64,000 nt of DNA from an uncultured Actinomyces sp. Its GTDB lineage: Bacteria > Actinomycetota > Actinomycetes > Actinomycetales > Actinomycetaceae. Made by a program: the position numbers and the translations under genes. Of this stretch, positions 48,501-55,100 are shown one piece after another (the stretch's first letter is position 1; each line of letters starts with the position of its first letter). The notes beneath the pieces were generated by a model. That model ran no database searches, was not told the origin of the DNA, and saw only the letters and a list, made by a program, of their open reading frames with translations. The DNA is taken from contig URAS01000001.1 in assembly GCA_900545825.1 (NCBI GenBank), positions 1-64,000 of the forward strand. Direction: 5' to 3'.

Positions 48501-48809
48501 CTCGTTGCGCTCGCTCACCCGCGTGCCTTCGAGGCCGCGTTAGCGCACGAGCGCGGGGCCGAGTCGGCCCGGTCGTGGCGTGATCGTGCCGAGGAACGCC
48601 TGGTGCGTGGCCAGGCACACCGGCAGGCGGCCATGTGCGGGCATGCGCAGTTGTTTGAACCGATTGACCATCGGCGGTTACCCGAGGAAACTTCCGCGAC
48701 TGGTGATTCCCATGAGACGGAAGTGGCGATGCTTCTGGATCCCCAGGCTCGCCTCGACGCGTCCGGCGTCTTCGCCGCGTCCTCACGGGCCGGAGCCGCT
48801 GGTGAGTGA
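39516..48809 (+). CDS. fas: Type I fatty acid synthase, single chain
   Basis: 3097 residues, one of the largest bacterial genes. Domains in actinobacterial FAS-I order: acetyltransferase (GHSQG, about 141), enoyl reductase (from about 420, RSPIMLAAMTPTTVDPE), dehydratase (SGDFNPIHT about 1215, HGMWLSAVAQHVV about 1240), malonyl/palmitoyl transferase (GHSLGEYNA about 1431), acyl carrier domain with phosphopantetheine Ser in GVSSKRNQ (about 1823), ketoreductase (VTGAAPGSIAASL about 2132), ketosynthase (GACATAAVS, Cys about 2731; His in KHDTSTNANDPNE and LTGHAKGG). All sites look intact. An Ala/Asp/Ser-rich linker stands at about 1730-1790. Makes C16-C18 acyl-CoA from acetyl- and malonyl-CoA. 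AAGGA at 39503-39507 supports ATG 39516. Confidence 0.97.
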   Translation: MTTPTQLCGSSPDTAGTVPAPTSFFADLREPYALVFAGQGSAWKTHLAEGVALPHAGTSVRTWLRHARSLLAPVALELETSANGASERLDAILDGDIAPDPLDENPAVSVPGIVLAQICALIDLEATSLDIHNRPPQVVLGHSQGILGAEVARAWLEGNEGDLEALLALAILIGHAAHAATHRAGLMRVEEATPMLSVRGVPPLDPECTTSDLAAVRGRWNIAVVNGANTTVYAGDPLALRALRRHVEDAADARKRRLDAHHMGGSLPEIDVAFLPVGAPFHSPLLAGAVDLVAEWVSRLGATDATRGEAALEPRRARELAEAILTHPTDWPADVAHARDAGVNVFLDLGPTNLVTKLSGDLLAGTGALMIDASTPAARIALDDPAGPHPQATSWEKFAPRLVRLGDGRTVVDTAFTRLTGRSPIMLAAMTPTTVDPEIVAAAANAGLWAEMAGGGQYSEEIFRTNSEGLKKLLAPGRAAGFNTMFFDRFMWNLQFGVNRIVPKARVNGAPFDAVTISAGVPEKDEAVQLIRQLSAEGFTSICFKPGTIEQITDVLAIAEAVPDRTIIMQIEDGHAGGHHSWEDLDDLLLATYAQIRQTPNLVVTVGGGIGTPQRAADYLTGTWARAHGRPAMPVDGVLVGTAAMTVAEAKTSPQVKRLLMETPGIESGWVGREESSGGVTSGLSHLDADMYEVDNSSAAASRLIHEIGPDTEAIARRRDEIIAALDKTAKPYFGDVETMTYAQWARRAVALAYPYADWTWADRILDLLRRIEARLNEADHGEIPTLFADLGAVADPEDAVARLLAAYPQAESTRVSPQDAAWFITLCRKHHKPLPFVPVLDADLARWWGTDTLWQSHDSRFDADAVRIIPGPISVGGIDRIDEPVGDMFARYENAVVDAIRGGAGAESSIHTDDRDVFSRLGDAHSVEEFLRLTPHVEWNGNLVANPLVAVPGSTLAEDEDGWSIHVECDTAPGLDHAVRDIVIPIAVPESCADGGYPVVDMARLSRTAFDLLAGAAGVGSTTVTGDRIDAMPQVADGEGWGVVTGEFTYTSALGEAHAEVTGAALGTRLAPLVADAWVGPCWPTIYAALGTATFGGYPVIEGLINAVHLDHTVTIVGALPQPGTRVATRGRCVAVSESHAGRVVHVDVELRANGELFTHLVERFAIRGRVTSSQAPEPAPDFTGGADIVDVPRALLRQVTVTAPADMTAFATVSGDFNPIHTSYAAAALSGLQAPLVHGMWLSAVAQHVVSAPALSSTAPVAAQGAPMEIRGWSYRMFGMVNLLDDVDVSVERVGRTRVGDLVIEVTCRVDDTVVSIGRALVAAPRTAYVYPGQGIQRAGMGMDAMTSVTRAVFARADAHTRATLGFSIEAIIRDNPTQIRIGSRVVRHPDGVLNLTQFTQVALATLAYAQTEQLRAEGAFVEGAMYAGHSLGEYNALAACAKIFPFEQVLEIVYARGSAMHDLVERDAEGRSNYRMGALRPNECGIGEDEVRSYIEALREETGEFLQIVNENLAGAQYAIAGTVRGLELLAKDASARADARGGRRPFMLIPGIDVPFHSSVLRAGVVPFREKLRELLPEVVDTSVLVGRYVPNLVARPFELTEDFARAIVDVVPSGPVLDLLERGWSLAMEEPSQVARTLLIELLAWQFASPVRWIETQDLLLGAEYGVDRLVEVGLATAPTLANLAEKTLRLPRFAGEVRIHRPEILNVERDAARVRDEDVPVALAPTDTADDAPAAAASSTDARVQADSLASGDSTSTAGMEAVGETSPAPAPVSRAAAVPELPLSASEAVAVLLAWSTKMTRDQIDDADTVDTLTAGVSSKRNQLLMDMAAELGVPTIEGAAEATIADLSAKVDQVAAHYQPFGPVLAEATGACVRKLAGAAGAKPTVIEDRLASAWALPASWNAQVKAEILLGTREGDSVRGGTLAAFDVPTGAGGLDALVDAAAQAVAARHGVSISQSRGGGEGSMVDSAALRELREAILGPDGVLATQARDLLTTLGVSAPAAAVPDNDSDLADAVMKELGPNWVRALTPAFDERRCVLLDDRWASAREDLARVASGDQAAGDVEIDLLRGAGASLCDLADWYATHCCGEGDDAVTRRRFFDDVARAAMEEPTGAFVGEVALVTGAAPGSIAASLVARLLAGGATVIQTASRITHDRLEFAKGLYARHGAIGSRLWLVPANLASLRDVDALIDWIGRQQTRTVGATTTIVKPALLPTLFFPFAAPPVRGGLGEDMHEAMLEERLLVWSIERSISRLADLGRDWATGHRVHVVLPGSPNRGTFGGDGAYGEAKSALCAIANKWRVERRWADRVTLAHPSIGWVRGTNLMGHNDALIPAAAAAGITVFTPDEVADRLLDLCTLQARRDATEAVLTADLTGGLASTPLDFAALAQATAEQGSTDQPAPAATLPVKDTTIGALPNLPVPRIAAPVAWPDVTTPLRDLVVIVGIGEVGTWGSGRTRHDVENSAGFELTAAGVMEMAWMMGLIHFSDTPAPGWYDANADPVAESGIYERFHDEVIARSGIRPLSDDSTIVEAGSNDVVTVYLPSDQTFAAAGEADARAYRDADPTHTEIWCDAADGQWMVRKRAGAPVRVPRRATLSRSVGGQIPDGFDPAHWGIPATMRQSLDRIAVWNLVTAVDAFTSAGFSPAELLRGVHPADVSSTQGTGIGGMESLRKVFVDRFLGEDRPQDILQEALPNVVAAHTMQSYVGGYGQMIHPVGACATAAVSIEEGVDKIRLGKARVVVAGGIDDISVESLTGFGDMNATANTQEMLDQGIEPRYISRAGDRRRAGFLEAEGGGTVILARADVAADLGLPVLGVVAYAQSFADGAHTSIPAPGIGALAAARGGRESSLARGLSSVGLTIDDVAVVSKHDTSTNANDPNEAELHARICAALGREAGNPLYVISQKTLTGHAKGGAAVFQIAGLCDLMRTQTIPANRSVDCVDPQMAAHTPLVWLRHRLSMGHHPVRAAVLTSLGFGHVSALVALAHPRAFEAALAHERGAESARSWRDRAEERLVRGQAHRQAAMCGHAQLFEPIDHRRLPEETSATGDSHETEVAMLLDPQARLDASGVFAASSRAGAAGE

Positions 48810-49245
48810 GCGGGCGGCGATCGGCTGCGACCTCGTCTTCATCCCCGACCTCCAGGCATTGGTGAGCGAGCCCGCCTCGCATTTTCGACTGGTCTTCACC
48901 GACCGGGAATGGCGCCAATGCCAGGAAAAGCCGAATCCCCTGGCCTCGCTGGCCGGGAGGTGGGCGGCAAAAGAAGCGGTGGTGAAGGCGTGGTCGCACG
49001 CCCTCGCCCCGTCTCCGAGTCCGATCGATCCCGGCGACGTCGTGTGGAGCGATATCGAGATCCTCGGGGATCGGCACGGTCGACCTCAGGTATTTTTTCA
49101 CGGCCGATTTCGCGAACTCATGGAGGCCGACGCGGGTGCCACTCGGGACAAAACCGAAAGGGCCCGCCAGGTCCACGACAAATCATTTCAGGTGACGATA
49201 TCCCATGACGGCGACTATGCGTCCGCCTGGGCCATCGTGCAGTAG
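48802..49245 (+). CDS. acpS: Holo-[acyl-carrier-protein] synthase
   Basis: 147 residues. AcpS fold with the magnesium Asp in IGCDLVFI (about residue 9), FTDREW and the Glu in LAGRWAAKEAVVKAW. Moves 4'-phosphopantetheine from CoA to the carrier-domain Ser of FAS-I. GTG 48802 overlaps the end of fas by eight bases, so both are translated together, as in fas-acpS (Rv2524c-Rv2523c). A longer frame from 48580 is an antiphase reading of fas. Confidence 0.93.
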   Translation: MSERAAIGCDLVFIPDLQALVSEPASHFRLVFTDREWRQCQEKPNPLASLAGRWAAKEAVVKAWSHALAPSPSPIDPGDVVWSDIEILGDRHGRPQVFFHGRFRELMEADAGATRDKTERARQVHDKSFQVTISHDGDYASAWAIVQ

Positions 49246-49331
49246 TGCTGGAGAAAAACTCGCCCTCGAAGAGGGGCCTCACAGGGCATCCCTGTGCCCA
49301 GCACCGTCACATCACACAGAAAGGGTGTGCT

Positions 49332-49940
49332 ATGTCAGTAGCCTCAGTTCCCGTCGTTTTTGCCGATCGCGTGATCGGGAAAGCGTCCCTCACGAAGAAT
49401 ATCGTCGCGGTTCTCGCCGGAGCGGCGTTGGTAGGCGCTCTAGCCCAAGTGTCGATTCCGCTGTGGCCGGTTCCCATCACCGGCCAGACGCTGGCGGTCA
49501 TGCTGGTCGGAGCGATCCTCGGTTCGCGCCGCGGTGCGGCCGCACTGACTACCTACATGGTTTTCGGATTGGCGGGCTTGCCGTGGTTTGCCGGATTCTC
49601 CGGTGGCCCGGCGATGGTGATGTCGCCCTCCTTTGGGTACATTATCGGTTTCATTCCGGCGGCCTGGCTGATCGGTTATCTCAGTGAACGTCAGTGGGAC
49701 CGTCATGCCTTGCTGTCGCTCGCGGCGTTCGGGCTGGCGTCGATCATTCCGTTCCTCACGGGAATCCCCTATATGTGGGTGATCCTCCACATGGGTGGCA
49801 AGACGCTGACCCTCGTGCAGACCCTCAACGCGGGATTCACACCGTTCATTGTCGGGGGAGTGATCAAGTGGGTTCTCGGCTCGCTCATTCTTCTGGGATT
49901 CTGGCGTTTCTCTGGTACGGAAGCCCCGGAGAAGAACTAA
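49332..49940 (+). CDS. bioY: BioY, biotin uptake S-component
   Basis: 202 residues, six membrane segments. Carries the BioY signatures VPITGQTLAVMLVGAILGSRRG and GPSFGYIIGF-type SPSFGYIIGFIPAAWLIGYL. Takes up biotin, alone or with an ECF energy module (not in this window). ATG 49332 chosen: the frame before it (from 49245) is hydrophilic and lacks a ribosome binding site. It follows acpS by 86 bases and completes the biotin supply for the carboxylase encoded upstream. Confidence 0.92.
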   Translation: MSVASVPVVFADRVIGKASLTKNIVAVLAGAALVGALAQVSIPLWPVPITGQTLAVMLVGAILGSRRGAAALTTYMVFGLAGLPWFAGFSGGPAMVMSPSFGYIIGFIPAAWLIGYLSERQWDRHALLSLAAFGLASIIPFLTGIPYMWVILHMGGKTLTLVQTLNAGFTPFIVGGVIKWVLGSLILLGFWRFSGTEAPEKN

Positions 49941-49956
49941 ACACCGGCGACGAATA

Positions 49957-49997
49957 AACGAATCGGGACCCACCACAGTGGTGGGTCCCGATTCGTT
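49957..49997. terminator. 19-bp perfect hairpin between convergent genes
   Basis: 49957-49975 pairs perfectly with 49979-49997 around a 3-base loop (CAG). No T-run follows on either side. It lies between bioY and the convergent DUF4191 gene and probably ends both transcripts. Confidence 0.8.
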
Positions 49998-50006
49998 CGT
50001 TGATGG

Positions 50007-50717
50007 CTACTGGCCGCGGAACATGCGCCGGTTGATCTTGGCGCGGCTGGGGTCGACGCCGTGCGGCATCTGCTGGGTGCGCATCCGCAGCGACTCGAGG
50101 CGCTTGGCGACCAACGGCACCTCGTCCTTGTTGATGGCCTTCGGCAGCTTCCGCAGGGCCTTCGTCACGTCCTTCAGGGGAATCTGGCCCTGGTCGTGGC
50201 CAACCTGGATCGTGTGGACGGGAACCGACGCGGCGACGCGGTGGCACTTGCGTTCCTCGTCCTCCAACAGGCCCTTGACTCGGCTGGCCGGCCCCTCGGA
50301 GATGAGGACGATGCCGGGGCGGCCGACGAGCCGCCAGACGAGGTCCTGCTTCTTATTCATTGCCACAGGATCCGACTCGATGGTCCATCCGCGCTTGATC
50401 TGGCCCAACACCCAGCTGACGGCGCCCTTGACACCGTCCATCTGCGTGTAGGTGGCCGACGTCAGCAGACGGGTGAGAAGCATCGTGTCGATGAACAGGC
50501 CACCCGTGATCGCGACGACGACCCAGCCAATGAACGAGGCCACCCGGGCATGCAGCGTCACACACAAGATGATGGCGACGGCGAGGATGACGACGGGGAT
50601 GAGGATGAGCACCCAGGTGATCCACGGATACGTGCGCTTCGTGACGCGGTAGGCGTCGGCGAGGTTGTTGTACCAGTGGCGCTTCGCGGGCGCGTTCGGA
50701 GTCGTTTCGTTAGCCAT
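50007..50717 (-). CDS. DUF4191 family membrane protein
   Basis: 236 residues. Two membrane helices at about 33-55 and 62-82 (WVLILIPVVILAVAIILCV and IGWVVVAITGGLFIDTMLL), then a soluble basic domain (RPGIVLISEGPASRVKGLL and the VHTIQVGHDQGQIPL block). The family is found across Actinobacteria, often beside lipoic acid or 2-oxo acid dehydrogenase genes, as here with sucB and lpd 1.5 kb away. No function known. The short 9-base distance to the big hairpin fits termination. Confidence 0.8.
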   Translation of the reverse strand: MANETTPNAPAKRHWYNNLADAYRVTKRTYPWITWVLILIPVVILAVAIILCVTLHARVASFIGWVVVAITGGLFIDTMLLTRLLTSATYTQMDGVKGAVSWVLGQIKRGWTIESDPVAMNKKQDLVWRLVGRPGIVLISEGPASRVKGLLEDEERKCHRVAASVPVHTIQVGHDQGQIPLKDVTKALRKLPKAINKDEVPLVAKRLESLRMRTQQMPHGVDPSRAKINRRMFRGQ

Positions 50718-50731
50718 GATTCCTCAGTCTA
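50715..50731 (-). promoter_or_regulatory. Candidate leaderless promoter of the DUF4191 gene
   Basis: On the minus strand TAGACT (50731-50726) stands 8 bases before ATG 50717. The bases between (GAGGAATC) contain GAGGA, too close for a normal ribosome binding site. Confidence 0.4.
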
Positions 50732-50830
50732 ACCCAGTAACGGGTGCATCTGAGCCAGCGGCGGGGAGGCGTTATCCACAGATCCTCGTCGGTGTCCCCA
50801 CGAAGGACGCCGTTGTGGTGGGGTGGGGAC

Positions 50831-52102
50831 ATGAACATCGAAGGATACGACGTGCTCGAACCCCTGGGGTTCGGCCTGGCGGGGACCGTCTGGCGGGTTG
50901 CAGATCGGAGCGGCGCCCAGTGGGCGGCGAAGCTTGCGACGCTCGATGCAGCAGGACGCGCCGACCAGTTTGCGCGGATTCACGCGTGTGGGATCCGGTC
51001 GATGGTGCCGGCCGATTTGGGGCGGATCGCCGTGATTTCGACGATCTTCGACGGCGAAGATGTGGCGACGCTGGCACGTCGCCGCTCCTGGTGCGCCGAC
51101 AACGCGCTCGACGTCGTCCGGATCATCTCGCATCAGCTGGCCCAGATTCACGCGGCCGGACTGGCTCACGGCGACGTGTCGGCGGCCAATATCGTGGCAA
51201 CGCGGACGGGCTTCCTTCTCGTCGACCCGCTGCTCGACGAGATGGGGACGACTGCGCACTATCGGGCGAGGGAGCTCGACGAACTCTCCCGCCCCACGCT
51301 GGCCGGCGACGTCTACGCTCTCGGGGTGATTGCCCGCGACCTGGGGGTTCACCACAGTCTGTGCGAGCAGGCATTGTCCGACAACCCGCGTGAGCGGCCT
51401 TCGAGTGCCCAGATTGCCCACGCGTTCGCCCGCGCGGGCCGATCCAGGAAGTCGGGGCCGACCGTCCGGCCCCGCCGCGCCGCTCGGACGTCCACTGATG
51501 CGCCGTGCCCGCCCGATCCGATTCGCGCCGAGCTCGCGCGAAGCGACGACCAGCGGACCCGGCACGCGCCGGCACCGACCCCGCGGGGCGGGAGGATCCG
51601 GCGCCTCGCGTTGCCGATCGTCGGCGCGGCCGCCCTCGTGGTCGGTGGCATCGTCCTCGCCCAGCCGGATGCTGCGCCGGCGAACTCGGCGACCCGGACC
51701 AACGGGCAGGCGACTAAGACGCAGGCTGCCGAGGCCGCGCTGGCCGACCACGTGAAGGAGCTGGTCAAGGCCCGCGACGACGCCCTCGTCGCCGCGGACG
51801 ACGCGGCGCTGGCGCGGGTAACGGCCCCGGATTCTCCGGCGCGCGCCGCCGACACCGAATTGGCGGCGTCGCTGCGCGGCCAGGGCATCACCGTCAAGGG
51901 GCTGACGACTGGGGTCAGCGGAATCCAGCGGGAACAGGCCCGCGGCGAGGGCGTGTGGGTGCGGGCCAGGCTGCGGCAAAACGCCTACCAGCGCTGCACC
52001 GCCGGGCAATGCGAGGCCGTCCCGGCCCAGCCCGCCCGCACCGTCATCATCTCGCTGACGGCCACCGACGGCGTAGTTCGCGATATCGCGGCCGCCAACT
52101 AG
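50831..52102 (+). CDS. Membrane-anchored protein kinase-like protein
   Basis: 423 residues. N-terminal kinase-like domain (about 1-205): glycine loop LGFGLAGTVW, Lys in WAAKLA, catalytic loop HGDVSAANIV (Asp and Asn kept). The DFG place reads VDPLLDE, so Asp remains but Phe-Gly is lost; the activation segment is short. A Pro/Arg-rich linker leads to one membrane helix (about 258-280, LALPIVGAAALVVGGIVLA) and an outside domain of about 140 residues with two Cys (YQRCTAGQCEA). It may be a weak kinase or a pseudokinase. ATG 50831 chosen by the domain start and the G-rich stretch before it. Confidence 0.7.
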   Translation: MNIEGYDVLEPLGFGLAGTVWRVADRSGAQWAAKLATLDAAGRADQFARIHACGIRSMVPADLGRIAVISTIFDGEDVATLARRRSWCADNALDVVRIISHQLAQIHAAGLAHGDVSAANIVATRTGFLLVDPLLDEMGTTAHYRARELDELSRPTLAGDVYALGVIARDLGVHHSLCEQALSDNPRERPSSAQIAHAFARAGRSRKSGPTVRPRRAARTSTDAPCPPDPIRAELARSDDQRTRHAPAPTPRGGRIRRLALPIVGAAALVVGGIVLAQPDAAPANSATRTNGQATKTQAAEAALADHVKELVKARDDALVAADDAALARVTAPDSPARAADTELAASLRGQGITVKGLTTGVSGIQREQARGEGVWVRARLRQNAYQRCTAGQCEAVPAQPARTVIISLTATDGVVRDIAAAN

Positions 52103-52120
52103 ACGTCGCGACGCAGAAAA

Positions 52121-52165
52121 ACGGCCGCGGGGCCACCCCAGAAGAGGGGGTGGCCCCGCGGCCGT
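52121..52165 (-). terminator. 19-bp perfect hairpin terminator of sucB
   Basis: 52121-52139 pairs perfectly with 52147-52165 (7-base loop, nearly all G/C). On the minus strand it is followed by TTTTT, so it ends the lpd-sucB transcript; it also lies 18 bases after the plus-strand kinase-like gene. Confidence 0.9.
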
Positions 52166-52177
52166 GATGCGTGAAGG

Positions 52178-53707
52178 CTACAGGCCCAGTTCGGCGGCGA
52201 AGTCGCCGTCCTCCAGGCGCTTCTTTACCGTGGTGAGGTAGCGGGCAGCGTCGGCGCCGTCGATGAGACGGTGGTCGTAGCTGAGCGCCAGGTAGCACAT
52301 CGAGCGGATCGCGATCGAGTCGTTGCCATCGGCGTCCTTGATGACGGCGGGACGCTTGACGATGGTGCCGAGGCCGAGGATCGCTTCCTCCGGGTAGTTG
52401 ATGACCGGCGTGTCGAACAGGGCGCCACGCGAGCCGGTGTTCGTGATCGTGAACGTCGAGCCCGTGAGCTTCGACGGGTCGATCTTGCCCGTGCGGGTCT
52501 CTTCGGCCAGCTCGTTGATCTTCTTGGCGATACCGGCGATCGTCAGGTCGCCCGCGTTCTTGATGACCGGGACCATGAGGCCGCGCTCGGTGTCGACGGC
52601 GATCCCCACGTGCTCTTCGGCGAAGTAGGTGACCTGCTTGTCCTCGATACGCGAGTTGATCTTCGGGTGGGCCTTGAGGGCCTCGGTGGCCGCCTTGACG
52701 AAGAACGGGAGGAACGACAGCTTCGTGCCTTCGCGCTCGTAGAACGAGTCCTTCGCGCGGGCGCGCAGCGACGCGATGCGGGTGACATCGACCTCGACGA
52801 CCGTGGTGAGCTGGGCCGTCGACGACAGCGACTGCATCATGCGGTCGGCGATGACCTGCCGCATCCGCGACATCTTCTCGGTCTTGCCGCGCAGCGTCGT
52901 GTCTTCCTCGATCGGCGAGGCCGGGCCCTTGGCCGCGGGAGCCGCAGCCTGGGCGGCCGGGGCTGCCGGGGCGGTTTCGGCCGGGGCGGCCTGCGCCTTC
53001 TCGGCGGCGTCGAGGACGTCCTGCTTGCGGATCCGTCCACCCTGGCCGGTGCCCTTGACCTGGGACAGGTCGACGCCCTTGTCCTTGGCGAGCTTGCGGA
53101 CGAGCGGGGTGACGTAGAAGCCGCCGTCACCGACGGGCTCGGACGAGGAATCGTCGGACTGGGCCGCCTGCGGGGCGGGAGCGGCCGGCGCGGCGGGAGC
53201 AGCCTGGCCGGAGGCCTGCTGGGTGCCCGGGTAGCCGGTGCCGACCTGCGGGTAGGCCCACGAGACGACCGAGTGGCCGTCCTCGGTGGCAACGGACGAG
53301 GGAATCGACTCGCCGGGCAGCGGCGGAACCGGGGGAGCGGCGGGCAGGTCCTCGGGCTCGTCCTTCTTCTCTTCCTCGGCAGGGGCCTCGGGCTCGGCCT
53401 CTTCGGCCGGGGTCGCGGGGGCCTCGTCCTTCGGCGCGGAATCGCCGGAGTCGGACGAGCCGGCCTCGCTGGCGTCGCCGATCTTGCAGATCACGGTGCC
53501 GACGTCGACCGTCTCGTCTTCTTCGAAGCACAGCTCGAGGATGGTGCCGGCCACAGGGGCCGGAACCTCGGAGTCGACCTTGTCCGTAGCGACCTCGACG
53601 ATCGGCTGGTCGGCCTCGACCTCGTCACCGACCTCGACGAGCCACTGTGAAATGGTGCCTTCGGTGACCGATTCGCCCAGGGCGGGCATCTCAACATTCG
53701 TGGACAT
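52178..53707 (-). CDS. sucB: 2-oxo acid dehydrogenase E2, dihydrolipoamide succinyl/acetyltransferase
   Basis: 509 residues. One lipoyl domain (about 1-78, lipoyl Lys43 in VATDKVDSE), a long Ala/Pro/Glu-rich linker, E1/E3-binding domain (about 222-260, VTPLVRKLAKDKGVDLSQVKGTG) and catalytic domain with SYDHRLIDGADAARYL at the C terminus. Counterpart of DlaT/SucB (Rv2215), which in Actinobacteria serves pyruvate and 2-oxoglutarate dehydrogenase. ATG 53707 (MSTNVEMPALGES) is the true domain start; AGGAG lies 12 bases upstream. 22 bases after lpd. Confidence 0.93.
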   Translation of the reverse strand: MSTNVEMPALGESVTEGTISQWLVEVGDEVEADQPIVEVATDKVDSEVPAPVAGTILELCFEEDETVDVGTVICKIGDASEAGSSDSGDSAPKDEAPATPAEEAEPEAPAEEEKKDEPEDLPAAPPVPPLPGESIPSSVATEDGHSVVSWAYPQVGTGYPGTQQASGQAAPAAPAAPAPQAAQSDDSSSEPVGDGGFYVTPLVRKLAKDKGVDLSQVKGTGQGGRIRKQDVLDAAEKAQAAPAETAPAAPAAQAAAPAAKGPASPIEEDTTLRGKTEKMSRMRQVIADRMMQSLSSTAQLTTVVEVDVTRIASLRARAKDSFYEREGTKLSFLPFFVKAATEALKAHPKINSRIEDKQVTYFAEEHVGIAVDTERGLMVPVIKNAGDLTIAGIAKKINELAEETRTGKIDPSKLTGSTFTITNTGSRGALFDTPVINYPEEAILGLGTIVKRPAVIKDADGNDSIAIRSMCYLALSYDHRLIDGADAARYLTTVKKRLEDGDFAAELGL

Positions 53708-53729
53708 AGCGAAAAGAATCTCCTGTTCC

Positions 53730-55100
53730 TTAGTTGTGCAGCGACTTGCCGGCAAGGGCCATCGCGGCCTCGCCAATGGCTTCGTTCTGGGTCGGGTGGG
53801 CGTGGATCAGTTGGGCGACGTCCTCGGCGTAGGCTTCCCAGTTGACCATGAGCTGGCCTTCGCCGATCTGCTCGCCCATGCGCTTGCCGATGGCGTGGAA
53901 GCCGACGATCGGGCCGTCGGTCACGCTGACAAGCTTGACGAGGCCCGCAGCGCCGAGAATCTGGGACTTGCCGTTGCCGGCAAGATTGAACGTCTTGGTC
54001 GTGATCTGGTCTTTGCCGTACTTCTCTTCGGCCTGGGCCTGGGTGAGGCCGACCGAGGCGATCTCGGGCTCGCAGAACGTGACGCGCGGGATGTTGGCTT
54101 CGATGATGGCCGGCGGGTTGAGGCCCGCGAGCTTTTCGGCCAGGAAGATGCCCTGGGCGAAGCCGCGGTGGGCCAGCTGGAGGCCGGGAACGATGTCGCC
54201 GACGGCGTAGACGCCGGGCAGCGAGGTCTGGAGGTTTTCGTCGACCGGGACGAAGCCGCGGTCAAGCGTGACGCCCGCTTCCTCGTATCCCATGCCCTGG
54301 GTGCGCGGGCCGCGGCCCACGGCGACGAGGAGGAGGTCGGCGTCGATGACGTCGCCCTTGTCGGTTTCGACGTGGACGCCCGTGTTGTCCTGGGTGACGC
54401 CCTTGAACATCGTCTTGGTCTTGAAGGCGATGCCGCGGGCCTTGAACTGCTTTTCGAGCGACTTGGCGACGTCGATGTCCTCGTTGTTGACGAGGTGGGG
54501 CAGGCCCTCGATGATCGTGACTTCGGCACCCATCGACGCCCACACGGACGCGAATTCGACGCCGATGACGCCGCCGCCGAGGATCGCGGCGCGACGGGGC
54601 GCCCACGTGAGCTGGAGGGCCTGCTCGGACGTAATGACGCGACCTTCGATGGCGAGGCCGGGCAGCGACTTCGAGTACGAGCCCGTGGCGAGGACGATGT
54701 TTTCACCGGTGATCTGCTTGCCATCGACCTCGACGGTGTGGGCGTCGACCAGGCGGCCCCAGCCCGAGATCAGATCGATCTTGCGGCTCTTGATAAGGCC
54801 GGTGAGGCCCTTGTGCATCTGGTTGATCGTGTTCTGCCGGTACTGGCCGACGACCTCGAGGTCGAGTCCTTCGTAATTTGCGAAGATACCGAGCTTTTCC
54901 GCGTCTTTAATGCTGTCGATGGTCTCAGCGACATGGAGCATTGCCTTCGTTGGAATGCAGCCATGGTGGAGGCAGGTGCCGCCGACCTTGTCGCCCTCGA
55001 TGAGGGCCACTTTCTTCCCCAATTGGGCCGACCGGAGGGCCGTGGCGTAGCCACCACTGCCTGCCCCGAGGACGACGACGTCATACGAAGTGCTGGACAT
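53730..55100 (-). CDS. lpd: Dihydrolipoamide dehydrogenase (E3)
   Basis: 456 residues. FAD-binding GAGSGGYATAL at the N terminus, redox disulfide Cys43 and Cys48 in GGTCLHHGCIPTK, NAD-binding GGGVIGVEFASV, second FAD block GVYAVGDIV and the C-terminal active-site pair HAHPTQNE. Reoxidises the lipoyl group of the E2 protein encoded just downstream and reduces NAD. AAAGGAG stands before the ATG. The mate E1 genes are not in this window. Confidence 0.97.
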   Translation of the reverse strand: MSSTSYDVVVLGAGSGGYATALRSAQLGKKVALIEGDKVGGTCLHHGCIPTKAMLHVAETIDSIKDAEKLGIFANYEGLDLEVVGQYRQNTINQMHKGLTGLIKSRKIDLISGWGRLVDAHTVEVDGKQITGENIVLATGSYSKSLPGLAIEGRVITSEQALQLTWAPRRAAILGGGVIGVEFASVWASMGAEVTIIEGLPHLVNNEDIDVAKSLEKQFKARGIAFKTKTMFKGVTQDNTGVHVETDKGDVIDADLLLVAVGRGPRTQGMGYEEAGVTLDRGFVPVDENLQTSLPGVYAVGDIVPGLQLAHRGFAQGIFLAEKLAGLNPPAIIEANIPRVTFCEPEIASVGLTQAQAEEKYGKDQITTKTFNLAGNGKSQILGAAGLVKLVSVTDGPIVGFHAIGKRMGEQIGEGQLMVNWEAYAEDVAQLIHAHPTQNEAIGEAAMALAGKSLHN

